This document shows, piece by piece, positions 24,741-33,484 of a DNA stretch of 64,000 nucleotides (its first letter is position 1; each line of letters opens with the position of its first letter). The notes below the pieces were generated by a model. It ran no database searches. It saw only the letters and a list, made by a program, of their open reading frames with translations, and had not been told where the DNA came from. The position numbers and the translations under genes were made by a program. The stretch is from Virgibacillus_P tibetensis (GTDB lineage: Bacteria; Bacillota; Bacilli; Bacillales; Amphibacillaceae), in NCBI RefSeq assembly GCF_036026595.1, contig NZ_JARZFX010000001.1:496001-560000 (forward strand), written 5' to 3'.

Positions 24741-25626
24741 ATATACACTTCCAATAGTTTTTGGTGTGGCAATTGGTACCATAGCCAGAATGATGATGCT
24801 GCGAACAGATTATAGACAATATCCAACTTATTTACATGGAAAAGTCATTCATTTATCTTTGGGTTTTATAGCTGCGTCCCTAGGTGCAGTTGCCGTCCCG
24901 GCTATTATGGAAATGGAGTTTACAGCTGTAACCTTTTTAACATTAGCTGCGACTCAATTTAGAGAGGTTCGTAACATGGAGAGGAATACATTGACAGAAG
25001 TGGATGAATTTGAATTGGTTTCTCGAGGGAAAACCTACATAGAAGGAATTGCAATCTCTTTTGAAAGCAGAAATTACCTCGTTATATTTACTGCTTTTTT
25101 GGTCACGTTATTTTATATTATATGGAATGTGTACTTCGCTGTATTAGGTGGTGTGATAGGATTGATAGTGGCCAAAAAGCTAATGAGCGGTTCAACTATA
25201 AAAGATATTGTAGATATCGAGTACCATCCTGTTCACTTTGAAGGGTCTGGACTTTATATAGATAATATTTATATTATGAATATCGGTTTGCAAGAAAGAC
25301 AAGAAGAAATACTTAAATACGGCATGGGATTTGTATTAGTTCCTAAAAGTATGGATGTTATAACAACTATAGGCAACTTAGGTCAGAGACAGGCTATATT
25401 GCATGATGTGTCTATTTCCCTGGGTGTGTTTCGGGATTCTGGAACACCAGCATTGACCCCATTAATAAAACGTGACTTAGATGATGGTCGGATAGGCGTA
25501 TTCTTATTGCCACAGATTCGGGAAAAAAGCAAAGCAATTCAAATAATTGGTTCTGTACCAGTTTTGGAAACAGCAATTAGAATGCCATCCAAATCCAAAA
25601 CACATAGAAGGAGGAAAAAAAGCTAG
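24733..25626 (+). CDS. YIEGIA-family membrane protein (YphB-type)
   Basis: The 297-residue protein contains the signature TYIEGIAISFE (about residues 95-110) that names the family. It has about four hydrophobic segments in the first half (about 5-25, 35-60, 112-130, 135-155) and a soluble C-terminal half. The family occurs in spore-forming Bacillaceae; its biochemical role is unknown to me. It overlaps yphA and its TAG overlaps the GTG of the small gene that follows, which suggests a complex. Confidence 0.82.
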   Translation: MNEYTLPIVFGVAIGTIARMMMLRTDYRQYPTYLHGKVIHLSLGFIAASLGAVAVPAIMEMEFTAVTFLTLAATQFREVRNMERNTLTEVDEFELVSRGKTYIEGIAISFESRNYLVIFTAFLVTLFYIIWNVYFAVLGGVIGLIVAKKLMSGSTIKDIVDIEYHPVHFEGSGLYIDNIYIMNIGLQERQEEILKYGMGFVLVPKSMDVITTIGNLGQRQAILHDVSISLGVFRDSGTPALTPLIKRDLDDGRIGVFLLPQIREKSKAIQIIGSVPVLETAIRMPSKSKTHRRRKKS

Positions 25627-25811
25627 TGAATATTGAAAAAGCAATTTTGGCGGTCATAACTACTAATGATGCAAAGATAGCTGGTGGTGCACCTATATTT
25701 ATTTGCGATGATAAAGAAGAGCTGGAAAAGATAGCTGCAAACCTGGAAGCAATAATCGATGGTATAGCACATGCGTTGAGCGAGGAATTATTTATAATTG
25801 TAAAGCACTAA
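25626..25811 (+). CDS. Small capping-complex subunit for YIEGIA
   Basis: The 61-residue protein belongs, as far as I can recognise, to the small family named capping complex subunit for YIEGIA. Its sequence is mixed alpha/beta with an N-terminal strand AILAVITT and a C-terminal strand ELFIIVKH, and it lacks a membrane segment. The GTG start overlaps the stop of the YIEGIA gene by one base and follows an AGGAGG site near 25610. A function with its larger partner is implied by this coupling; the activity is unknown. Confidence 0.75.
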   Translation: MNIEKAILAVITTNDAKIAGGAPIFICDDKEELEKIAANLEAIIDGIAHALSEELFIIVKH

Positions 25812-25894
25812 AAATATTGTTAATAGGTGTAACTTTTGCTAGAATTAGTTAATGTTAAGGCAAATAGAACGTAAAGAGAAAGGATGTTCCTTTC

Positions 25895-27205
25895 ATGAGG
25901 AAATCTGTTGTAGCAATTGTAGGAAGGCCCAATGTTGGAAAATCAACTATTTTTAATAGATTAGTTGGCGAAAGAATCTCTATTGTAGAAGATATTCCTG
26001 GTGTCACTAGAGACCGAATATACGCACAGGCAGAATGGTTGGCATCAACATTTAATATTATTGATACTGGTGGAATTGAGATAGGTGATGAACCTCTTCT
26101 GGTACAAATGCGCCATCAGGCAGAGGTTGCTATTGACGAAGCAGATGTAATCATCTTTTTGGTTAACGGGAGAGAAGGGATTACAGCAGCCGATGAAGAA
26201 GTTGCGAAGCTTTTATTCAAATCGAATAAACCAATTGTACTTGGTGTAAATAAAATAGATAATCCAGAAATGCGTGAGAAAGTATATGAGTACTATTCTT
26301 TAGGATTTGGGGAACCGTATCCGATATCAGGGTCGCATGGATTGGGGCTTGGAGATTTGCTAGATAAAGTAGTTAGCCATTTTCCGGAAAGAGAAGCAGA
26401 TAATACGGACGAACAAACTATTTATTTTAGTTTAATTGGAAGACCGAATGTAGGGAAGTCCTCATTGGTAAATGCTTTTCTGAATGAAGAGCGCGTCATT
26501 GTAAGTGAAATAGAAGGAACTACCCGAGACGCTATAGACACCCACCTGCATAAAGATAATCAGGATTATGTCATTATCGACACTGCAGGTATGCGAAAAC
26601 GTGGTAAAGTATATGAAACAACCGAAAAATATAGTGTGCTGCGCGCCTTAAAAGCAATTGAACGTTCCGATGTCGTATTGGTTTTGCTTGATGCTGAAAC
26701 TGGAATAAGGGAACAGGATAAAAAAATTGCCGGGTATGCACATGAAGCCGGCCGGGCGATTGTTATCGTTGTTAATAAGTGGGATACAATTGAAACAAGT
26801 GAAAAGTCTATGAAGGACTTTGAAACAAAGATTAGAGCACACTTCCTGTACCTTAATTATGCTCCAATTGTATTTCTATCCGCTAAAACGAAAAAAAGAC
26901 TCCACACATTATTGCCATCTGTAAAATTGGCGAGTGAGAATCATGCAAAACGAGTCCAAACCAACGTGTTAAATGATGTGGTCATGGATGCTATAGCGAT
27001 GAATCCGACGTCGACTTTTAAAGGAAGACGGTTGAAGGTACTTTATGCAACACAAGTTGCGGTAAAGCCACCAAGTTTTGTCGTGTTTGTTAATGATCCT
27101 GAATTACTGCATTTTTCTTATGAAAGATTTCTGGAAAATAAAATCAGGGATGCATTCGGTTTTGTTGGTACTCCAATTAAACTATTTGCAAGAAAGCGAC
27201 AATAA
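25895..27205 (+). CDS. der: Der (EngA), double-GTPase ribosome biogenesis factor
   Basis: Der helps assemble the 50S subunit. The 436-residue protein has two GTPase domains, each with a GRPNVGKS P-loop (about 8-15 and 183-190), DTGG/DTAG switch motifs and NKID/NKWD specificity motifs, and a C-terminal KH-like domain (about 350-436). A GAAAGGATG site precedes the ATG. It is followed 12 bp later by gpsA. Confidence 0.95.
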   Translation: MRKSVVAIVGRPNVGKSTIFNRLVGERISIVEDIPGVTRDRIYAQAEWLASTFNIIDTGGIEIGDEPLLVQMRHQAEVAIDEADVIIFLVNGREGITAADEEVAKLLFKSNKPIVLGVNKIDNPEMREKVYEYYSLGFGEPYPISGSHGLGLGDLLDKVVSHFPEREADNTDEQTIYFSLIGRPNVGKSSLVNAFLNEERVIVSEIEGTTRDAIDTHLHKDNQDYVIIDTAGMRKRGKVYETTEKYSVLRALKAIERSDVVLVLLDAETGIREQDKKIAGYAHEAGRAIVIVVNKWDTIETSEKSMKDFETKIRAHFLYLNYAPIVFLSAKTKKRLHTLLPSVKLASENHAKRVQTNVLNDVVMDAIAMNPTSTFKGRRLKVLYATQVAVKPPSFVVFVNDPELLHFSYERFLENKIRDAFGFVGTPIKLFARKRQ

Positions 27206-27217
27206 GGAGGGATCGTT

Positions 27218-28240
27218 GTGTCAAAAGTAGCAGTGTTGGGTGCAGGTAGCTGGGGAACAGCTTTAAGTATTGTGTTAGCTGATAATGGTCATGATGTCCG
27301 ACTCTGGACTCATCGTAAGGAACAGGCAGAGAACATTAATAAAAACAGTAAAAATGAAAAGTATCTGGACGTGATGATTCCAGAAGGTATACGTGCATAC
27401 CATGATTTAGAAGCAGCTATTGCAGATGTCACTGCAATTATAATTGTAGTGCCTACAAAAGCAATACGTGAGGTTTGCAAGCAGTTAAACAACATACTGA
27501 CCCATACCCCCACGATAATTCATGCCTCCAAAGGTATTGAACCTGTTTCTTTAAAAAGAGTATCTGAACAGATTAGTGAAGAAATGGAAAGCTATTCATA
27601 TGAGGATATTGTAGTTCTTTCAGGTCCAAGTCATGCAGAAGAAGTTGGTTTAAGACAACCTACAACAGTCACTGTATCATCTATTGATCTAACAAAAGCA
27701 GAAATTGCTCAGGATCTGTTTATTAATAAATCTTTTCGTGTTTACACAAGTCCGGACATTATAGGTATAGAACTAGGAGGTGCGTTGAAGAATATTATTG
27801 CGCTTGGTGCGGGGATATCTGACGGATTAGGTTTTGGTGATAATGCAAAAGCTGCACTTATAACAAGAGGCTTGGCTGAGATTGCAAGATTAGGTACCAC
27901 ACTTGGTGCAAACCCGCTTAGTTTTTTGGGACTGCCAGGAGTAGGAGATTTAATTGTAACTTGTACAAGTGTTCATAGTCGTAATTGGAGAGCAGGAAAT
28001 TTACTCGGTAAAGGGAATAAACTGGAAGATGTTTTAGAACAGATGGGAATGGTAGTAGAAGGTGTTAGAACAGTTAAGGCAGCGTACCAATTTGCTGAAG
28101 AACAGCAAGTGGAAATGCCGATAACGACTGGTATATACCAAATACTCTTTGAGGAAAAAGACCCTAAAGATGTTGTTGAGCAATTAATGAACAGAACGAA
28201 ACGTGAAGAGATGGATGACCTCGCTAAATTATTGAGTTAA
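27218..28240 (+). CDS. gpsA: Glycerol-3-phosphate dehydrogenase [NAD(P)+]
   Basis: GpsA reduces dihydroxyacetone phosphate to glycerol-3-phosphate for phospholipid synthesis. The 340-residue protein has an N-terminal dinucleotide-binding GAGSWGTA (about 7-14), the catalytic lysine region GIELGGALKNIIALGAG and the LPGVGDLIVTC segment. The GTG start follows AAGGAGG. It is cotranscribed with der. Confidence 0.94.
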   Translation: MSKVAVLGAGSWGTALSIVLADNGHDVRLWTHRKEQAENINKNSKNEKYLDVMIPEGIRAYHDLEAAIADVTAIIIVVPTKAIREVCKQLNNILTHTPTIIHASKGIEPVSLKRVSEQISEEMESYSYEDIVVLSGPSHAEEVGLRQPTTVTVSSIDLTKAEIAQDLFINKSFRVYTSPDIIGIELGGALKNIIALGAGISDGLGFGDNAKAALITRGLAEIARLGTTLGANPLSFLGLPGVGDLIVTCTSVHSRNWRAGNLLGKGNKLEDVLEQMGMVVEGVRTVKAAYQFAEEQQVEMPITTGIYQILFEEKDPKDVVEQLMNRTKREEMDDLAKLLS

Positions 28241-28257
28241 AGGCGTTTCACCATAAC

Positions 28258-28284
28258 ACGTAATTACCCTCCTTGCATATAATA
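28258..28284 (+). promoter_or_regulatory. Predicted SigK promoter of the spoVIF-family gene
   Basis: AC at 28258-28259, exactly 16 nt, then CATATAATA at 28276-28284 fits the mother-cell SigK consensus AC-N16-CATANNNTA. The transcript would start near 28291. Confidence 0.6.
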
Positions 28285-28308
28285 TGTTGAATTAACATTG
28301 CAAGGAGG
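28268..28308 (+). promoter_or_regulatory. Hairpin that can sequester the Shine-Dalgarno of the spoVIF-family gene
   Basis: A perfect 10-bp inverted repeat pairs 28268-28277 with 28299-28308; the 3' arm contains the whole AAGGAGG site. The 5' arm lies upstream of the predicted SigK start, so only read-through RNA from gpsA would form it. Confidence 0.6.
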
Positions 28309-28315
28309 CGAGTGT

Positions 28316-28576
28316 GTGAATAATTTTCAAAAAGGACTTTTCGACAAATTACAACAAAATGCTGATATCAATCCAGATGATGTTTATAAAGTAGCAGATT
28401 CTGTAAAGCATGCAGATTTTTCAGATGAAAAAACGGTAAGAAGATTAGTTCGTCATTTATCAAAGATGGCTAATAAACCAATATCTAAGAGTAAAGAAGA
28501 CAAAATTGTTCAATCGATTGTAAAGAATAAAATGCCGATGGATATGCAATCGTTAAATCAATTATTCAAAAAATAG
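28316..28576 (+). CDS. Stage VI sporulation protein F family protein
   Basis: The 86-residue basic, helical protein (MNNFQKGLFDKL start, then KVADSVKHADFSDEKTVRRL split across two helices) matches the SpoVIF family. The founding B. subtilis member acts late in coat maturation. There is no signal or membrane segment. GTG at 28316 is 8 nt from AAGGAGG; a TTG at 28298 lies before that site. A predicted SigK promoter supports late mother-cell expression. The name rests on family resemblance, and a paralogue elsewhere may be the true spoVIF. Confidence 0.72.
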   Translation: MNNFQKGLFDKLQQNADINPDDVYKVADSVKHADFSDEKTVRRLVRHLSKMANKPISKSKEDKIVQSIVKNKMPMDMQSLNQLFKK

Positions 28577-28676
28577 TCATACTTGGGCAAGTGAGGATAC
28601 ATTAAAGCGTATACTTGCATAAAATAAATCGCACAAGCATTCATGGATAGAGTTGCCGTGGACGTTATTTAGTCAA

Positions 28677-28713
28677 CCGGGATGAGGCTAGCCCCCTTCA
28701 TCTCGGATTTTTT
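28677..28713 (+). terminator. Terminator about 100 bp after the spoVIF-family gene
   Basis: An 11-bp stem with two G-U pairs (5' arm from 28677, 3' arm to 28706) is followed by T6. No feature was recognised in the 100 nt before it. Confidence 0.7.
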
Positions 28714-28788
28714 ATGGCTGGGATAAATGTTCTCCTATATACTTAATTTTTGAAATAAAACATTTTGATACTTGGATTAAGTACCATA

Positions 28789-28797
28789 TGTTATAAT
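28789..28797 (+). promoter_or_regulatory. Extended -10 promoter of the DUF2768 gene
   Basis: TGTTATAAT is an extended -10 element 43 bp before the ATG; no good -35 is at standard spacing. Confidence 0.4.
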
Positions 28798-28839
28798 ACG
28801 TTGTGCAAACTATACCCTTTTAAAACAGGAGTTGAAGAA

Positions 28840-29037
28840 ATGTCAGAATCAATGCTGAAAATGTATATTTCGTTTGCAGGAATGATACTTTTATTCTTGG
28901 CGATCGGACTGATCTTGCTTAGCAGATATAAGCTGAAAGGCTGGTTAGCAGGAATCGTATCTATTTTTGCATATATCTCGTTAACAGTTGGCGGATTAAT
29001 TATTTTTTATATCGTGTTTAGTGGCCCGACAAGGTAG
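28840..29037 (+). CDS. DUF2768 small membrane protein
   Basis: The 65-residue protein has two membrane segments (about 9-28 and 36-60) and the SRYKLKGWLAG loop and FSGPT ending typical of DUF2768, a family conserved at this locus in Bacillaceae (YphE position). Function unknown. AGGAG at 28827-28831 selects the ATG at 28840; the frame is open further upstream across the promoter region. Confidence 0.78.
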   Translation: MSESMLKMYISFAGMILLFLAIGLILLSRYKLKGWLAGIVSIFAYISLTVGGLIIFYIVFSGPTR

Positions 29038-29059
29038 GTCCATATGAGGAGGCTATCAA

Positions 29060-29788
29060 GTGAATTCTACATATATTAAATTATGCTTGACATTACTTTG
29101 TATTGTAATGTTAAGCGGCTGTCTTTATCCACAAAGCGAGCTATCAAAAAACCAAGCCCCTAATGAAACTCAATTAGAAATTGTACAAAATGCTGTTGAA
29201 GCGTACAGGGAAGAAAAACAAGGGTTAGTACCCATTAAAACAAAAATGAATGACACGCCTATTTTCCAAAAATATTTAATTGATTTTACAGCGTTAAAAG
29301 AATTAAACGTACTATCTGAGTTACCTGGAAACGCATATGAAAATGGTGGTATTTATCAATACACTATAATAACACCTGATGAGAACCCTCGTGTAAAGTT
29401 AATCGACTTACGAATAACTGAAGCTATACGTTCAGTTAACGTGCAATTAGAAATATACCGGAGCAAGCATACATATCCGCCGTTTAAAGCAGAAATTGAA
29501 GATGGTATCTATTCAATTGACTTTGAAAAGCTCGGTTTTGATTCTACTCCTACAGCGGTAAGCCCATACTCTAGAGAAAATCTTCCTATTGTTATGGATG
29601 TAAATGGTAATCTTTATATAGACTATAGAATAGATTTAAATCAGGCGTTGGAGGAATATGACCATACGTATGCAGAAGGTGATGATATTCGTTACATTCT
29701 AGCTGAAAACACACCTTTTGTCCCAGCATATTCATTGCCATATACAATTAAGGATGGCGAACCTGTATTTTTACCCCAAAATAATTAA
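29060..29788 (+). CDS. yphF: YphF-like lipoprotein
   Basis: The 242-residue protein has a lipoprotein signal with lipobox LSGC (Cys22) and a soluble extracytoplasmic domain with no motif I recognise. Position between the DUF2768 gene and spoIVA, and the length, match B. subtilis YphF, a lipoprotein of unknown function. The GTG start follows GAGGAGG. Confidence 0.75.
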   Translation: MNSTYIKLCLTLLCIVMLSGCLYPQSELSKNQAPNETQLEIVQNAVEAYREEKQGLVPIKTKMNDTPIFQKYLIDFTALKELNVLSELPGNAYENGGIYQYTIITPDENPRVKLIDLRITEAIRSVNVQLEIYRSKHTYPPFKAEIEDGIYSIDFEKLGFDSTPTAVSPYSRENLPIVMDVNGNLYIDYRIDLNQALEEYDHTYAEGDDIRYILAENTPFVPAYSLPYTIKDGEPVFLPQNN

Positions 29789-29916
29789 ATAAATATATCA
29801 TATTAACTCCCTTGTGACATATATTGTTGCAAGGGTTTAATTGTTTACTCTATTTCAGTTTAAATGTTTTTTAATCTTATCACTGACTTTTTATGAGTTT
29901 TGCAAATATTTAAGTC

Positions 29917-29944
29917 ATATTTTGATAGGACAACATCATAGACT
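29917..29944 (+). promoter_or_regulatory. Predicted SigE promoter of spoIVA
   Basis: ATATT at 29917-29921, 15 nt, then CATAGACT at 29937-29944 resembles the SigE consensus ATATT-N14/15-CATACANT with two differences in the -10. It precedes a gene known to be SigE-dependent in B. subtilis. Confidence 0.6.
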
Positions 29945-30006
29945 TGTAATGTCAATTATTCGTAGTTTGTTCGTAATTAAAAGTACGGAGATCGGGAGGG
30001 GATCTT

Positions 30007-31485
30007 TTGGAAAGAGTTGATATTTTTAAAGATATTTCGAAACGGACTAATGGTGATATTTATTTAGGAGTAGTAGGAGCAGTCCGTACAGGCAAGTCAA
30101 CTTTTATTAAGAAATTTATGGAGTTGGTTGTACTACCTAACATTGAAGATGAAAGTGAACGTGTAAGAGCACATGATGAATTACCACAAAGTGCTGCTGG
30201 TAAGACGATAATGACTACCGAGCCAAAATTTGTACCAAATCAAGCAGTTTCAGTAAATGTTGAAGATGGCCTTAATGTAAATATACGATTAGTTGATTGC
30301 GTTGGGTACGCAGTGGACAGTGCAAAAGGGTTTGAGGATGAAAATGGACCAAGAATGATTCATACACCTTGGTATGAAGATCCAATTCCATTTCATGATG
30401 CAGCAGAAATAGGCACTCGCAAGGTAATACAAGAACACTCCACTATTGGAGTAGTTGTTACAACAGATGGATCTTTTGGAGAAATCCCCCGAGGTGACTA
30501 TATAGACTCTGAAGCTAAAGTAGTAGAAGAGCTTAAAGAAGTTGGCAAACCATTTATTATGGTTGTTAACTCAGTAAACCCTACAAGTCAACAAACAGAG
30601 TTGCTGCGGCAGGATCTATCTGAAAAATATGATATCCCGGTATTATCTATGAGTATCGAGTCAATGACTGAGCATGATGTTTATAACGTGTTGCGTGAAG
30701 CTTTGTATGAGTTCCCGGTATTGGAAGTAAATGTTAACCTTCCAAGTTGGGTAATGGTACTTAAAGAAAACCATTGGCTACGGTCTAATTATCAGGACGC
30801 AATTCAGGAAACCGTTAAGAATATTAAAAGATTAAGAGATGTTGATCAAATTGTTGGGGATTTCTCGGGTTATGATTATATTGACAAAGCAAATTTGGCC
30901 GGGATGGAAATGGGAGAAGGCGTTGCAGAAATTGATTTACATGCCCCTGATCACTTATATGATCAAATCTTAAAAGAGATTGTTGGCGAAGAGATTCGAG
31001 GAAAAGACCATTTACTACAGCTCATGCAGGACTTTTCTCATGCAAAAAGAGAATACGATCAAGTTTCTGCAGCCCTGCAAATGGTGAAACAGACAGGTTA
31101 TGGGATTGCTGCTCCTACTCTGGAAGATATGATTTTAGATGAACCGGAAATAATCAGACAAGGCTCCAGATTCGGTGTCCGTTTAAAAGCAGTTGCTCCT
31201 TCCATCCATATGATAAAGGTAGAAGTTGAATCAGAATTCGCGCCAATAATAGGGACAGAAAAGCAAAGTGAAGAGTTAGTCAGGTACTTAATGCAGGACT
31301 TTGAAGAAGATCCACTATCGATTTGGGAATCGGATATATTTGGAAGGTCTCTCAGCTCGATTGTAAGAGAAGGAATACAGGCCAAGATCGCACTCATGCC
31401 AGAGAATGCAAGATATAAATTAAAAGATACACTGGAACGAATAATTAATGAGGGTTCTGGTGGCCTAATAGCAATTATTTTATAG
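30007..31485 (+). CDS. spoIVA: SpoIVA, spore coat basement-layer ATPase
   Basis: SpoIVA polymerises on the forespore surface after ATP hydrolysis and anchors the coat. The 492-residue protein has a TRAFAC-type Walker A GAVRTGKST (about 24-32), a switch region LVDCVGYAV, and the long middle and C-terminal regions needed for localisation. It starts with TTG after a GGGAGGGG site. Family length is 492 in B. subtilis. It is monocistronic with a terminator immediately after. Confidence 0.96.
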   Translation: MERVDIFKDISKRTNGDIYLGVVGAVRTGKSTFIKKFMELVVLPNIEDESERVRAHDELPQSAAGKTIMTTEPKFVPNQAVSVNVEDGLNVNIRLVDCVGYAVDSAKGFEDENGPRMIHTPWYEDPIPFHDAAEIGTRKVIQEHSTIGVVVTTDGSFGEIPRGDYIDSEAKVVEELKEVGKPFIMVVNSVNPTSQQTELLRQDLSEKYDIPVLSMSIESMTEHDVYNVLREALYEFPVLEVNVNLPSWVMVLKENHWLRSNYQDAIQETVKNIKRLRDVDQIVGDFSGYDYIDKANLAGMEMGEGVAEIDLHAPDHLYDQILKEIVGEEIRGKDHLLQLMQDFSHAKREYDQVSAALQMVKQTGYGIAAPTLEDMILDEPEIIRQGSRFGVRLKAVAPSIHMIKVEVESEFAPIIGTEKQSEELVRYLMQDFEEDPLSIWESDIFGRSLSSIVREGIQAKIALMPENARYKLKDTLERIINEGSGGLIAIIL

Positions 31486-31508
31486 CAGCTTATACTAGCT
31501 GCTTTTTT
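31484..31508 (+). terminator. Terminator after spoIVA
   Basis: A 7-bp stem (31484-31490 with 31497-31503) and a 6-nt loop are followed by T6; the stem overlaps the stop codon. Confidence 0.78.
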
Positions 31509-31780
31509 GCTGTTTGATTAAATTTAGTTTAAATTGATCACTTAACTGGAATTATTTTTCATATACTTTCTGATTTTACAATTAATTACATGGATACTAT
31601 TTATATTTATTTCTTTGGACGGCAGGATTTTACGAAAAATTGTCGTATATATTTATTAGAGGTTTAAACCGCAGTTTAACTACAGTTGTTTGTTTTTTCC
31701 AAAATTTGTATTAAAAACAATCAAATTTAACTAAACACCATGTTTTAACAATTAAATACCGGAAATTTGGGTACTTATTG
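31509..31780. other. AT-rich gene-free stretch before hup
   Basis: These 270 bp are strongly AT-rich and hold no open frame with a ribosome-binding site. I see no strong hairpin. The bases may be promoter-proximal or merely spacer DNA. Confidence 0.5.
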
Positions 31781-31809
31781 TTGAATTTTGTAGCAAACTC
31801 GGTTAATAT
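31781..31809 (+). promoter_or_regulatory. SigA promoter of hup
   Basis: TTGAAT at 31781-31786, 17 nt, then TAATAT at 31804-31809. The leader of the transcript is about 115 nt. Confidence 0.6.
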
Positions 31810-31934
31810 AAGCCTTGTCACTAATGAAATAAGTGGCGTCTAAGTATAAAAGCTGGCAAATTGGTAAACAAATGATGATAGAATTATTATTTGAACCAAT
31901 GTCGATTGAAACTATTTGGGAGGAGGTGAATGTC

Positions 31935-32207
31935 ATGAACAAAACAGACTTAGTAAATGCTGTAGCAGAAAAAAGCGAACTTTCTAAAAAAGATGCTACC
32001 AAAGCAGTTGATGCAGTGTTCGAATCTGTCATGGATTCACTTAAACAAGGTGAAAAAGTACAGTTAATCGGATTTGGTAACTTTGAAGTACGTGAGCGTT
32101 CAGCTCGTAAGGGTCGTAATCCACAAACTGGAGAAGAGATCGAAATTCCTGCAAGTAAAGTTCCTGCTTTTAAACCAGGAAAAGCCCTTAAAGATAGCGT
32201 TAAGTAA
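31935..32207 (+). CDS. hup: HU-family DNA-binding protein HBsu
   Basis: This 90-residue nucleoid protein bends and compacts DNA. It has the family N-terminus MNKTDLVNAVAEK, the GFGNFEVRERSARKGRNPQTG beta-arm (in two parts) and the C-terminal PAFKPGKALKD. The start at 31935 follows GGAGGAGGTG; the frame is open another 34 codons upstream but without a matching N-terminus. In B. subtilis hbs lies upstream of mtrAB, as here with mtrB. Confidence 0.95.
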   Translation: MNKTDLVNAVAEKSELSKKDATKAVDAVFESVMDSLKQGEKVQLIGFGNFEVRERSARKGRNPQTGEEIEIPASKVPAFKPGKALKDSVK

Positions 32208-32221
32208 TATATACATAGGGC

Positions 32222-32253
32222 AAAAGGGTGCGTTTATGCGCGCCCTTTTTTTT
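32222..32253 (+). terminator. Terminator after hup
   Basis: An 11-bp stem with one G-U pair (32222-32232 with 32239-32249) and a 6-nt loop continue into a T tract. Confidence 0.85.
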
Positions 32254-32277
32254 ATGTGTTACTAAATACTGTATTCA

Positions 32278-32306
32278 TTGACTTTGGACTATTAATAAGA
32301 CATATT
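32278..32306 (+). promoter_or_regulatory. Possible SigA promoter of mtrB
   Basis: TTGACT at 32278-32283, 17 nt, then CATATT at 32301-32306, about 30 bp before the mtrB start. The -10 is weak. Confidence 0.4.
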
Positions 32307-32335
32307 TAACTATAGAATAAACGAGGAGGTAGCCT

Positions 32336-32560
32336 ATGAGTGATACAACTTTTAAATCTGACTTTTTTGTAATAAGGGCGCTTGAAGATGGTGTAAATGT
32401 AATTGGTTTGACCAGAGGGAACGACACCCGTTTTCACCATTCTGAAAAATTGGATAAGGATGAGGTAATGATTGCACAATTCACAGAACACACATCTGCT
32501 GTCAAAGTTAGAGGAAAGGCAATTATACAAACTAGCCATGGTCAAATAGATAACAACTAG
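32336..32560 (+). CDS. mtrB: TRAP, trp RNA-binding attenuation protein
   Basis: The 74-residue protein forms an 11-subunit ring that binds tryptophan and GAG/UAG repeats in leader RNAs, shutting off trp genes. The family core is visible: DFFVIRALEDGVNVIGLTRG, then FHHSEKL and the AVKVRGKAIIQT strand. GAGGAGG precedes the ATG. The B. subtilis partner mtrA (folE) is absent between hup and mtrB, and no trp genes are in the window. Confidence 0.93.
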   Translation: MSDTTFKSDFFVIRALEDGVNVIGLTRGNDTRFHHSEKLDKDEVMIAQFTEHTSAVKVRGKAIIQTSHGQIDNN

Positions 32561-32632
32561 ATTGGTTAAAGTTTTAGCTGCCGCTGATAAGTACTTGTCA
32601 GGAATTGATAGTTATCGAAAACACATAAATTA

Positions 32633-32641
32633 TGCTATAAT
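32633..32641 (+). promoter_or_regulatory. Extended -10 promoter of hepS-menG-hepT
   Basis: TGCTATAAT is a strong extended -10 element 46 bp before the hepS start; the -35 is poor. Confidence 0.5.
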
Positions 32642-32686
32642 AACTACATAAATTAATGAATGGACGAAAGGGCGCAGGTGATACTT

Positions 32687-33481
32687 TTGAAAACTTCTAG
32701 TATGGACACTCGACACCTCAGAATCCTTATTGAAAAGAAGATAAAACACACATATCTAGAAAAGCACATACAAAAGCCCGTAATCGATGAAGAAAAGCTT
32801 ATCTTATTGACAGCTGTTATAAAGAATACAACTTTATCTGCTACACAAAAAGAACACTATATTATTACGACAATGCTAGTTCAAATAGCTCTGGATACAC
32901 ATGACCTGGTCCCTGAAGTGAATTATCCTGATGAAAATGCAGAAGTTAAACTGCCAAAACAATTAAACGTTTTAGCAGGTGATTACTTTAGCGGTCTGTA
33001 CTACTTGCTTTTATCCGAGATTGAAGACTTTGATCTAATACATAAGTTGGCTTCTGCTATAAAAGAGATAAATGAGTATAAGATGAAATTATATTATAAA
33101 GAAGCGGATTCATTTCAGGATTATATCGATTTAATCAAAGAGGTCGAATCTTTATTAATACGTTATGTGGGTGAGTATGTAAATGACTCCATTGTAAGTT
33201 CCATTACTTACAATTGGTTGATAACGAATAAGTTAATTCATGAAAGAAACAAATTTGGTAAATATGGATTTTCTTCACTTTTGGCTGAGTGGATAAACAA
33301 TTCTTCCAGCACGGATGATTCTATTCTAGATATTGTCGAATCTATTATTAATACTAACTTAATTCAACTTGATGAAATGTTATTACAACTCCCTTTACAA
33401 CACCAAACGCTTAAAGAACATATTAATTCGTCGTTACATGAATTACTATTAAAAAAGACTTCTATTGTGGAAGAAGGGTAA
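32687..33481 (+). CDS. hepS: Heptaprenyl diphosphate synthase component I
   Basis: HepS is the non-catalytic small subunit of the enzyme making the C35 side chain of menaquinone-7. The 264-residue all-helical protein lacks the DDxxD motifs, as expected, and resembles the HEPPP_synt_1 family. Position before menG and hepT is diagnostic. The TTG at 32687 follows AGGTG (32676-32680); the ATG at 32660 has no ribosome-binding site. Confidence 0.85.
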   Translation: MKTSSMDTRHLRILIEKKIKHTYLEKHIQKPVIDEEKLILLTAVIKNTTLSATQKEHYIITTMLVQIALDTHDLVPEVNYPDENAEVKLPKQLNVLAGDYFSGLYYLLLSEIEDFDLIHKLASAIKEINEYKMKLYYKEADSFQDYIDLIKEVESLLIRYVGEYVNDSIVSSITYNWLITNKLIHERNKFGKYGFSSLLAEWINNSSSTDDSILDIVESIINTNLIQLDEMLLQLPLQHQTLKEHINSSLHELLLKKTSIVEEG

Positions 33482-33484
33482 GCT

